Below are positions 1-5,794 of a DNA stretch of 11,787 bases, piece by piece. A program made the translations under genes and the position numbers. This DNA comes from CAXRBC01 sp041158045 (GTDB taxonomy: Bacteria; Actinomycetota; Acidimicrobiia; Acidimicrobiales; Ilumatobacteraceae): positions 1 to 11,787 of the forward strand of contig JBEBCD010000052.1 of the NCBI GenBank assembly GCA_041158045.1, read 5' to 3'. The notes beneath the pieces were generated by a model. The model worked only from the letters and a program-made list of their open reading frames with translations. It had not been told where the DNA came from and searched no databases. Each line of letters starts with the position of its first letter. Positions within the stretch are counted from its first letter, which is position 1.

Positions 1-1
1 G

Positions 2-829
2 GTGGCCGCATCGGCGATCTCGCGGATGTCGTTCGAGGTCCGCGACGCCTGGACCGGGACGTGGCTCGCGCGCGAGATGGACTGCTTCGGTGATCCCTCC
101 GGCTGGTCGGTGGAGAAGTGCTCGGTCGCGGGCACGGCCGGCGGCGTGGCAGGCCTCGTCGGCGACTCGCAGGCGGCATCCCTCAGCGGCGTGGTCGAGG
201 ATGGCGTCGCTCCCCGCACGCTCAGCATGGTGACCCAGCCCGGGTGCGCGTTCTTCGGTCCAGTTGCCGCATCGGGCTGTGAGGCAGCAACGGAGGCAGC
301 GCGGCAGTATCTCAATCAGATCGCACCCGCCGTCGTCGTCATCGCCAATGCGGCGACGCGCTATATGTGGGACGGCCAGCTCATCCCGCGCTCCGAGGAG
401 GCCGGGGGCGGGCTGCCCGACGCACCCGAGGAGCGCCGCGAGACGTACGTCGACGCCTACGTCCGCACCGTCGAGTCGCTCGTCGAGGACGGCCGGCGCG
501 TGGTGGTGCTCCTCGAGGTGCCCACCATGACGTTCTCCAAGCGCGTGTCGCTCCTGCGGCCCAACCCGGCTCCCCGCACGACCCCGCTCGCCGACCAGGT
601 GGACCGCAACGAGATCGCGCGCATGCTCGTCGAGCGCCTCGCCGGCGACGATCGCGTCTCGGTCGTCGATCCCGCACCGATCCTTTGCCCCGGGGGGCGC
701 TGCTCGCCGATCATCGGCGGCGAGTGGGCCTACATGGAGGCCTCGCACCTCAATCCCCACGGCGCCTCGCTGCTCGCCGACGTGATCGGCGACGCGATCG
801 AGACGCAGTTCGCCCGCGCGGGCGGGTGA
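2..829 (+). CDS. SGNH-hydrolase domain, probable C-terminal part of an OafA-like acyltransferase (5' partial)
   Basis: The frame is open to the window edge, so the GTG at 2-4 is probably internal and the N-terminus lies outside. Visible residues (numbered from that GTG) fit an SGNH esterase/acyltransferase fold: GDS at 54-56 with Ser56 as likely nucleophile, an Asn at 116 after a hydrophobic beta strand (block III), and SHLNPHGA with His249 near the C-terminus. A CxxxxC pair (Cys229, Cys234) precedes the His block, as is common in SGNH domains fused behind the ten-helix acyltransferase-3 domain of OafA/YrhL proteins. Those proteins O-acylate cell-surface glycans, with the SGNH part outside the membrane; that role is inferred here because no membrane segment lies in the window. 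The residue three before the catalytic His is Glu246 (EASH) rather than the usual Asp. A free-standing secreted SGNH esterase is the alternative. Confidence 0.75.
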   Translation: MAASAISRMSFEVRDAWTGTWLAREMDCFGDPSGWSVEKCSVAGTAGGVAGLVGDSQAASLSGVVEDGVAPRTLSMVTQPGCAFFGPVAASGCEAATEAARQYLNQIAPAVVVIANAATRYMWDGQLIPRSEEAGGGLPDAPEERRETYVDAYVRTVESLVEDGRRVVVLLEVPTMTFSKRVSLLRPNPAPRTTPLADQVDRNEIARMLVERLAGDDRVSVVDPAPILCPGGRCSPIIGGEWAYMEASHLNPHGASLLADVIGDAIETQFARAGG

Positions 830-878
830 CCCGGCGACGCGACGCGACGCCCCGGGCGGCCGGATCCCGCCACCGAAC

Positions 879-884
879 TACCGT
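879..884 (+). promoter_or_regulatory. Candidate -10 element for a leaderless rpiB transcript
   Basis: TACCGT fits the actinobacterial -10 consensus TANNNT. It ends six bases before the rpiB ATG, so transcription would start at or next to the start codon. No convincing -35 box sits 17-19 bases upstream. The only purine run before the ATG (GGGG at 885-888) is too close to act as a Shine-Dalgarno. Leaderless genes with this geometry are common in actinobacteria. The match is short, so this stays tentative. Confidence 0.3.
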
Positions 885-890
885 GGGGCG

Positions 891-1349
891 ATGCTCGGGA
901 CGCGCGTCGCCATCGGCAGCGACCACGCCGGCTTCGAGCTGAAGCAGCGGCTCGTCGCCTGGCTCCGCGCCCGCTCCTACGAGGTCGCGGACCACGGCAC
1001 CGACTCCACCGAGAGCGTCGACTACCCGCCGATCTGCGCCGCCGTGGCGCGCGCGGTGCGCGACGGCGCCGCCGACTGGGGGATCGTGCTCGGCGGCAGC
1101 GGCCAGGGCGAGCAGATCGCGGCCAACAAGGTCCGCGGCGTGCGCGCCGCCCTCTGCAACGAGGAGTGGTTCGCCGAGATGGCCCGCAGCCACAACGACG
1201 CCAACGTCATCGCCCTCGGCGGCCGCCGCGTGGCGCCCGACGTGGCCGAGCGGATCCTCGAGACGTTCATCCGCACGCCCTTCGAGGGCGGGCGTCACGC
1301 GCGCCGCGTGGCACAACTCGCCGACCTCGAGCGCGCGGAGGCAGACTGA
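891..1349 (+). CDS. rpiB: Ribose-5-phosphate isomerase B
   Basis: This 152-residue protein interconverts ribose 5-phosphate and ribulose 5-phosphate in the cytosolic pentose phosphate pathway. It shows the RpiB/LacAB signature throughout: SDHAG at 10-14, the phosphate-binding and active-site loop GGSGQGEQIAANK at 68-80, HNDAN from His101, and a basic GGRHARR near 133-139. The loop has Gly where the E. coli-type enzyme has its catalytic Cys, and carries Glu74 in the GEQ motif. That is the Mycobacterium tuberculosis-type active site, in which Glu is the base. Length is normal for the family. ATG 891 is the only reasonable start, because SDHAG follows after nine residues as expected. It is followed after 37 bases by glyA and likely shares its transcript. 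Confidence 0.95.
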   Translation: MLGTRVAIGSDHAGFELKQRLVAWLRARSYEVADHGTDSTESVDYPPICAAVARAVRDGAADWGIVLGGSGQGEQIAANKVRGVRAALCNEEWFAEMARSHNDANVIALGGRRVAPDVAERILETFIRTPFEGGRHARRVAQLADLERAEAD

Positions 1350-1386
1350 CGGCCGTGCACCACCCGACCCGGATCGCCTGACCGCC

Positions 1387-2637
1387 GTGCCCTGGCCGTC
1401 CCAGACCGCGCCCGACGCGCAGGTGACCGCGCTCGTCGAGCGCGAGCGCGTGCGCCAGACGACGGGCCTGCAGCTCATCGCGAGCGAGAACTTCACGTCG
1501 CCCGCCGTGATGGCCGCGACGGGCTCCCTCTTCACCAACAAGTACAGCGAGGGCTACCCCGGCAAGCGCTACTACGGCGGCAACGCCGTCGTCGACGAGG
1601 TCGAGGCGATCGCGATCGAGCGCGTGAAGCGGCTCTTCGGCGCCGAGCACGCCAACGTGCAGCCGCACTCCGGCGCGAGCGCCAACATGTCCGTCTACCT
1701 CGCGCTGCTCCAGCCGGGCGACACGGTCCTCGGGCTCAGCCTCGACCACGGCGGCCACCTCACGCACGGCTCGCCCGTCAACGCGAGCGGCATCCTGTAC
1801 CGCTTCCACTCGTATCGCGTGAGCCCCGGCGACGAGCGCATCGACTTCGACGAGGTCCGCGCACTCGCCCACGAGCACCGGCCCAAGCTCATCGTCGCCG
1901 GGACCACGTCGTACCCGCGGCGCATCGAGCCCGAGCCGTTCCGCAAGATCGCCGACGAGGTCGGCGCGCTCATGATGTTCGACATCGCGCACCTCGCGGG
2001 CCTCGTCGCGGGTGGCGCGCACCCCAACCCGGTGCCGCACGCCGACGTCGTGACTTTCACGACCCACAAGACCCTGCGCGGTCCGCGCGGCGGCTGCATC
2101 CTCTCGACGGCGCGCCACGCGGCCGCGATCGACAAGGCCGTCTTCCCCGGCAGCCAGGGCGGCCCGCTCGAGCACGCCGTCGCGGCCAAGGCCGTGGCGT
2201 TCCACGAGGCGCTGCAGCCCGAGTTCCGCGAGTACGCGGCCCAGATCGTGCGCAATGCCGCCGCGCTCGCGGCGGCGCTCGCGCGGCGGGGGTTCCGCCT
2301 CGTGTCCGGCGGCACCGACACGCACATGATGGTCGTCGACCTGCGCCCCTTCGACGCCGAGCTCACGGGCAAGGAGGCCCAGCTCGTCCTCGACGAGGCC
2401 GGCATCACGCTCAACAAGAATGCGGTGCCCAACGACCCGCGCAGTCCCTTCGTGACGTCGGGCGTGCGCATCGGTACCCCGTCCGTCACGACGCAGGGCA
2501 TGCGTGAGCCGGAGATGGAGGAGATCGCGGACCACATCGTGACGACGCTGCGGCACCGCACCGACGCCGCCAAGGTCGCCGAGGTGCGCGCCAAGGTCGC
2601 GGCCCTCTGCACCCGGTTCCCCGTCTATCCGGCGTGA
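1387..2637 (+). CDS. glyA: Serine hydroxymethyltransferase
   Basis: This PLP-dependent cytosolic enzyme converts serine and tetrahydrofolate to glycine and 5,10-methylene-tetrahydrofolate, the main one-carbon source. The protein has 416 residues, almost the same as E. coli GlyA. Recognisable blocks are LQLIASENF (28-36), the YSEGYPGKRYYGG region (53-65), DIAHLAGL with Asp199 and His202 contacting the cofactor, and THKTLRGPRGG with Lys228 as the PLP Schiff-base lysine. A C-terminal segment with SGVRIGTP and TTQGM follows. The start is GTG 1387, chosen because it gives a full-length N-terminus; no in-frame ATG precedes it. No clear Shine-Dalgarno is visible, so translation may be coupled to rpiB upstream. 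glyA next to wecA and the atp operon is a known actinobacterial neighbourhood. Confidence 0.97.
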   Translation: MPWPSQTAPDAQVTALVERERVRQTTGLQLIASENFTSPAVMAATGSLFTNKYSEGYPGKRYYGGNAVVDEVEAIAIERVKRLFGAEHANVQPHSGASANMSVYLALLQPGDTVLGLSLDHGGHLTHGSPVNASGILYRFHSYRVSPGDERIDFDEVRALAHEHRPKLIVAGTTSYPRRIEPEPFRKIADEVGALMMFDIAHLAGLVAGGAHPNPVPHADVVTFTTHKTLRGPRGGCILSTARHAAAIDKAVFPGSQGGPLEHAVAAKAVAFHEALQPEFREYAAQIVRNAAALAAALARRGFRLVSGGTDTHMMVVDLRPFDAELTGKEAQLVLDEAGITLNKNAVPNDPRSPFVTSGVRIGTPSVTTQGMREPEMEEIADHIVTTLRHRTDAAKVAEVRAKVAALCTRFPVYPA

Positions 2638-2670
2638 CGCGCTGAGCGCCGTGCCGCGCGGGGTGCGACG

Positions 2671-3786
2671 CTGAGCGGGGACCTCATCGTCGGGGCCGTC
2701 GCGGCCGTGGTGACCGCGATCATGACGCCGATCGTGGCGGTCGTGGCGCGCGACCGCGGCTGGATGGCCACCCCCGACGAGCGGCGCAACCACCCGGAGC
2801 CAACCCCCGACGTGGGGGGCATCGCCTTCTTCGTCGCGCTCGTCGCGGCGGTGGCCGTCGCCTCGGTGATGGACCGTTTCGACCCGCTCTTCCGCAACAA
2901 CTCGGAGTTCGTCGGCCTCCTCGTCGCCGCCGCGATCATCTGTGGCGCCGGCTTCTACGACGACGTGCGCGGTGCGTCGCCGCCGCTCAAGACGACGCTC
3001 GTCGTGGTGGCCGCGGTCGCCCTCGTGTGGTTCGGCGTGACGATGATCTACTTCCGCGCGCCGTTCGTGGACGTCTTCGTCCTGTCGAGCGACTGGGTCC
3101 CGCTGTTCACCGCGCTGTGGCTGCTCGGCATGACGCAGGCGATCAACCTCATCGACGGCCTCGACGGTCTCGCCGCCGGCATCGTCGCGATCGCGAGCGG
3201 CTCGTTCTGGGTGTACAGCCGCCACCTCGCCGACCAGGGCCTCCTCGCGCAGCCCAACATCGGGCCGATGGTCGCCGCCGTCACCACCGGCATCTGCCTG
3301 GGCTTCCTGCCGTGGAACTTCAATCCCGCCCGCATCTTCATGGGGGACTCCGGATCGCTCATGCTGGGACTGCTCGTCGCCGTGTCGACGAGCGTCGTCG
3401 GGGGGCGCGCCTCCCCGGAGGCTGACCGCGTCGGCGGCCAGACGTACTTCTTCGTGGCGCCGATCTTCATCGCGCTGCTGGTGCTCGGCGTGCCGATCGT
3501 CGACGTGCTGTTCGCCATCGTGCGCCGCACGGTGAGCGGCACGGGATTCGCCACCGCCGACACGGGGCACCTCCACCACCGCCTCATCCGCCTCGGCCAC
3601 GGCCCGCGCCGCGCCGTCGTGATCCTGTGGGCGTGGACGGCGCTCCTCTCGGGCTTCGCGCTCGTCCCGGCGCTCAACGGCGGGAGCAGCCCGCTCTGGG
3701 CATTCGGCCTCGCCGCGGTCGCGTTGCTCGGCTTCACGCTGTTCCACGATCGCCTGCGCCCGGCCCTCGCACGGGTGCACGAGTGA
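2671..3786 (+). CDS. wecA: Polyprenyl-phosphate GlcNAc-1-phosphate transferase (WecA/TagO/MraY family)
   Basis: An integral membrane enzyme that moves a sugar-1-phosphate, probably GlcNAc-1-P from UDP-GlcNAc, onto undecaprenyl or decaprenyl phosphate, the first step of envelope glycan assembly. With the start used here (371 residues), family motifs are Asp97-Asp98 in GFYDDVRG, NLIDGLDGLAAG around 159-170, FMGDSGSLMLG from 223, and the HLHHRL cytoplasmic loop around 300-305. About ten or eleven hydrophobic segments surround them. The HxHHR loop and the overall pattern favour WecA/TagO over MraY; substrate identity is inference. The start is unusual. The first GTG (2707) would leave only half of transmembrane helix 1, yet the frame continues upstream as LSGDLIVGAVAA with coding-like base use and no ATG, GTG or TTG. 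I chose CTG 2671, preceded by GGGGTG; GTG 2707 is the conservative alternative. The transferase next to atpI is conserved in actinobacteria. Confidence 0.9.
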   Translation: MSGDLIVGAVAAVVTAIMTPIVAVVARDRGWMATPDERRNHPEPTPDVGGIAFFVALVAAVAVASVMDRFDPLFRNNSEFVGLLVAAAIICGAGFYDDVRGASPPLKTTLVVVAAVALVWFGVTMIYFRAPFVDVFVLSSDWVPLFTALWLLGMTQAINLIDGLDGLAAGIVAIASGSFWVYSRHLADQGLLAQPNIGPMVAAVTTGICLGFLPWNFNPARIFMGDSGSLMLGLLVAVSTSVVGGRASPEADRVGGQTYFFVAPIFIALLVLGVPIVDVLFAIVRRTVSGTGFATADTGHLHHRLIRLGHGPRRAVVILWAWTALLSGFALVPALNGGSSPLWAFGLAAVALLGFTLFHDRLRPALARVHE

Positions 3787-3844
3787 CACAAGTTCACGAA
3801 ACGACGACGGGGCGCGCCGCCACCTCCCGCTGACGCCGGCCGTT

Positions 3845-3874
3845 TTGCCGCGCCGCGAGACGCTCGCCTATCTT
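3845..3874 (+). promoter_or_regulatory. Probable vegetative promoter of the ATP synthase operon
   Basis: A -35 box TTGCCG (3845-3850) and a -10 box TATCTT (3869-3874) are separated by 18 bases. Each matches the sigma70-type consensus at four of six positions, and they stand out in a very GC-rich background. Transcription would begin near 3881, giving a leader of roughly 55 bases before the GTG at 3938. The location is the largest intergenic gap in the window, between wecA and the first atp gene. I see no obvious operator or hairpin between the promoter and the ribosome-binding site. Confidence 0.6.
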
Positions 3875-3922
3875 GTTCGGGCATTCACAAGCGCGAGTCG
3901 CGACGGACGCGGCCGCCACACG

Positions 3923-3929
3923 AAGGGGA
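3923..3929 (+). promoter_or_regulatory. Ribosome-binding site that fixes the atpZ start
   Basis: AAGGGGA lies eight bases before GTG 3938. It is a stronger Shine-Dalgarno than anything near the upstream in-frame TTG at 3845. That TTG also forms part of the -35 box and would therefore lie upstream of the transcription start. Confidence 0.6.
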
Positions 3930-3937
3930 TCGGACTG

Positions 3938-4186
3938 GTGCAGGCGCAGGGTCACGCGGATCTCAACCGCGGCATCGAGCTCGCCGTCTCCGTCGGCATC
4001 TTCGTCGCGCTTGGCCTCGTCGTCGACCGCGCGCTCGGCACCACGCCGTGGTTCGCCGTCGCCCTGCTCGCGTGGGTCGCCGTCGCGCAGTTCGTGAAGA
4101 TCCGCGCCTCGTACTCCGCGCGCATGCGCGTGCTCGAGACGCAGCGCCGCGACATGGCGCACGCGCACCGGACGGTGCGGCCGTGA
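3938..4186 (+). CDS. atpZ: AtpZ/AtpI-type small membrane protein of the ATP synthase operon
   Basis: An 82-residue protein with two transmembrane helices (about residues 10-31 and 36-54, separated by the DRALGTTPWF turn) and a short basic C-terminal tail. The pattern ELAVSVGIFVALGLVVDRALG followed by TPWF is typical of the small proteins encoded first in many F-type ATP synthase operons (ATPase_gene1/AtpZ family). These are thought to help AtpI with c-ring assembly or Mg2+/Ca2+ supply; that role is knowledge of the family, not something seen here. GTG 3938 is preferred because of the AAGGGGA site and because the frame before it overlaps the promoter. The gene ends in a GTGA overlap with the next gene, which is itself a separate AtpI-like protein. 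The symbol is assigned from family resemblance and position. Confidence 0.75.
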   Translation: MQAQGHADLNRGIELAVSVGIFVALGLVVDRALGTTPWFAVALLAWVAVAQFVKIRASYSARMRVLETQRRDMAHAHRTVRP

Positions 4187-4650
4187 GCATCGGTGCCGTG
4201 GACCAGGCGTCCGTCCTCACGATGCGCGACACGGGCCCCGCGCCCGAGGCGCAGATCACCGGCGACATGGTGCGCCGCGGGCTCGTCGTCGCGCCGCTGC
4301 TCGTCGCCGGCGCGTGGGCGCTGCGCGGCGCGGACGGCGCGTGGTCGGCCGCCTACGGCGTCGCGATCGTGCTGTGCAACTTCGTCGTCGCGGCGGGCCT
4401 CGTGGCCACCACCGCGCGCATCTCGTACGCGCTGATGATGGGTGCCACGCTCCTCGGCTACGTGCTGCGCCTCGGTCTCGTCGCGATCGCGGTCGTCGTC
4501 GTGCGCGACGCGGCCTGGGTCGATCTCGTGACGCTCGGGCTCACGCTGGTCGCGACCCACCTCGGACTCCTCGCCTGGGAGCTGCGGTACGTCTCGGCCT
4601 CGCTCGCCTTCCCCGGCCTGCGGCCGGGCGGCGCGGGGGGTGCCGCGTGA
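4183..4650 (+). CDS. atpI: ATP synthase subunit I (AtpI-like assembly protein)
   Basis: The product has 155 residues: a soluble N-terminus of roughly 28 residues, then four hydrophobic segments. These begin near RGLVVAPLLVAGAWAL, AAYGVAIVLCNFVVAAGLVA, ISYALMMGATLLGYVLRLGLVAIAVVVV and LVTLGLTLVATHLGLLAW. Four helices, this length and the place directly before the a-subunit gene fit the ATP-synt_I (AtpI) family. Members assist c-ring assembly and are not part of the finished enzyme. The sequence itself is poorly conserved, so the assignment rests on topology plus context. The start GTG 4183 overlaps the preceding stop (GTGA 4183-4186), implying translational coupling; GTG 4198 and ATG 4222 are possible alternatives. 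The gene ends in another GTGA overlap with atpB. Confidence 0.75.
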   Translation: MSIGAVDQASVLTMRDTGPAPEAQITGDMVRRGLVVAPLLVAGAWALRGADGAWSAAYGVAIVLCNFVVAAGLVATTARISYALMMGATLLGYVLRLGLVAIAVVVVRDAAWVDLVTLGLTLVATHLGLLAWELRYVSASLAFPGLRPGGAGGAA

Positions 4651-5426
4651 CCGCGCAGTCGATCGCCCTGCTCGCCTTCGAGTTCCCGCCGATCAACGCG
4701 CTGCTGCGCTGGCGCGACCTCGTCCCCGGCCTCAACAAGGTCGGCATGATCTCGATCGCCTCCGCGCTCATCGGCATCGCGCTCTTCCTCGCCGCCTCCC
4801 GCAAGGACCCGCGCGTGGCGCCCCGCGGCAGCCGCAACCTCGCGGAGGTCTGCGTCGAGTTCATCGAGAAGAACATCGTCATGCAGACCATGGGCCGCGA
4901 CGGCCTGCCCTGGACGCCGTTCCTGCTCTCGCTCTTCATCTTCATCTACCTCTGCAACGTCCCGGGCATCATCCCCTTCATCCAGATGCCGGCGACCGCG
5001 CGCATGGCGCTGCCGATGTTCCTCGCGCTGCTCGTGTGGGTCGTCTTCAACGCCCAGGGCATCCGCCACCAGGGACCGCTCGGGTACTTCAAGTCGGTGC
5101 TCTTCCCGCCCGGCGTGCCCAAGGCGCTCTACGTGCTCGTCACCCCGATCGAGTTCATCTCCACGCTCATCGTGCGGCCCTTCTCGCTCGCCGTGCGTCT
5201 CTTCGCCAACATGCTGGCGGGCCACCTCCTGCTCGTGATCTTCGCGCTCCTCTCCGAGGCGCTCTTCCAGGCGCGCGACCGCATCCTCATCCCGGTCGGC
5301 GTCCTGCCGTTCGCGGTGCTGCTGTTCCTCACGGGCTTCGAGATCCTCGTGGCCTTCCTCCAGGCGTACATCTTCACCACCCTCACCGCCGTGTACATCA
5401 ACATGGCGACCCACGCCGAGCACTGA
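4647..5426 (+). CDS. atpB: F1Fo ATP synthase subunit a
   Basis: The 259-residue membrane stator subunit that forms the two proton half-channels against the c ring. The essential arginine is Arg184 in SLAVRLFANMLAGHLLL, equivalent to E. coli aArg210. Other family marks are VTPIEFIS around 165-172 with Glu169, the N-terminal MGRDGLPWTPFLLSLF block, and the last helix LVAFLQAYIFTTLTAVYI with Gln239. About five to six transmembrane helices are evident. The first actinobacteria-like segment FEFPPIN lies before helix 1. The start is GTG 4647, in a GTGA overlap with the atpI stop; the next in-frame ATG would delete helix 1. No fusion or defect is visible. The frame runs open far upstream of 4647 through atpI, but that part is a shadow of the atpI gene. 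Confidence 0.97.
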   Translation: MTAQSIALLAFEFPPINALLRWRDLVPGLNKVGMISIASALIGIALFLAASRKDPRVAPRGSRNLAEVCVEFIEKNIVMQTMGRDGLPWTPFLLSLFIFIYLCNVPGIIPFIQMPATARMALPMFLALLVWVVFNAQGIRHQGPLGYFKSVLFPPGVPKALYVLVTPIEFISTLIVRPFSLAVRLFANMLAGHLLLVIFALLSEALFQARDRILIPVGVLPFAVLLFLTGFEILVAFLQAYIFTTLTAVYINMATHAEH

Positions 5427-5450
5427 TCCCGCGGCTCGGCCACCCGATCG

Positions 5451-5490
5451 AATCCACCCACACCACCACACACGAAAGAGAGACACCGAA
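5451..5490 (+). promoter_or_regulatory. A/C-rich translation-initiation leader of atpE
   Basis: The 40 bases before the atpE ATG contain 18 A, 16 C, 5 G and 1 T, in a genome where spacers and genes are otherwise G+C dominated. The tract includes repeated CAC/CCA units and ends with the purine run GAAAGAGAG, eight bases before the ATG. Such a leader can hardly fold. It would suit the high expression needed for the c ring (about ten copies per enzyme). The enhancer role is inferred by analogy with the strong atpE initiation region known in E. coli. Confidence 0.5.
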
Positions 5491-5775
5491 ATGGAAGCAC
5501 TCGTGAAGATCGCGAAGGTCGCGGCGGAGGCCGCGGCCGACCCGGCGGAGGCGAAGAACACCGCCGCGGCCGCCTCGGCCGGCTACGCCTACGGCCTCGC
5601 GGCGATCGGCCCGGGCATCGGCATCGGGATCATCTTCGGCAAGGCCATCGAGTCGATGGCCCGCCAGCCGGAGGCCGCGGGCATGGTCCGCACGACCATG
5701 TTCCTCGGCGTCGCGTTCACCGAGGCGCTCGCGCTGATCGGCTTCGTGGCGTTCATCCTCCTCAAGTTCGCCTGA
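5491..5775 (+). CDS. atpE: F1Fo ATP synthase subunit c
   Basis: A 94-residue, two-helix proteolipid of the rotor ring. Helix 1 carries the glycine motif GPGIGIGIIFG (40-50), the polar loop has the invariant Arg58-Gln59-Pro60 in ARQPE, and helix 2 carries the ion-binding Glu78 in FTEALALIGF. The residue after Glu78 is Ala, and the helix-1 position used by Na+ enzymes (Gln in GQG) is Ile45. The ring is therefore predicted to use protons. The protein is longer than the usual 70-85 residues because about 25 Ala/Lys/Glu-rich residues precede helix 1. ATG 5491 is well supported by its leader, and no nearer alternative start exists, so the extension appears real. It has its own spacer and ribosome-binding region, consistent with high expression. 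Confidence 0.96.
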   Translation: MEALVKIAKVAAEAAADPAEAKNTAAAASAGYAYGLAAIGPGIGIGIIFGKAIESMARQPEAAGMVRTTMFLGVAFTEALALIGFVAFILLKFA

Positions 5776-5794
5776 TCCGGGGCACCGCACGCGC

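Noticed and set aside
811..824. Perfect 14-bp palindrome CGCCCGCGCGGGCG at the end of the first gene, considered as a terminator.
   Set aside because: It lies inside the coding sequence, has no loop and no following T run. Such palindromes are expected in this GC content.
834..850. GCGAC repeated three times in tandem between the first gene and rpiB.
   Set aside because: Only 15 bases long; easily chance or slippage in GC-rich spacer. No link to a function is visible.
1355..1381. Eight-codon GTG frame (VHHPTRIA) between rpiB and glyA, considered as a leader peptide.
   Set aside because: No ribosome site, no attenuator-like hairpin after it, and no run of Ser or Gly codons that would suit glyA control.
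1267..3789. Very long open frame on the - strand opposite rpiB, glyA and wecA.
   Set aside because: The translation is an Arg/Asp/His/Glu-rich mirror of GC-rich codons on the + strand, with no recognisable domain. The + strand holds three clear genes.
3787..3844. Search for a terminator after wecA.
   Set aside because: Only weak stems (GGCGCGCC; CGGC with GCCG around a CGTTTT loop) and no stem followed by a T run. Read-through into the atp operon cannot be excluded.
3845..3937. Upstream TTG start that would lengthen the first atp gene by 31 residues.
   Set aside because: The TTG is part of the -35 box, the added residues look non-coding and basic, and GTG 3938 has the better ribosome site.
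5491..5775. Possibility that the c ring is sodium-driven.
   Set aside because: The Na+ ligands are missing: Ile45 replaces the helix-1 Gln and Ala79 replaces the Ser after the ion-binding Glu.
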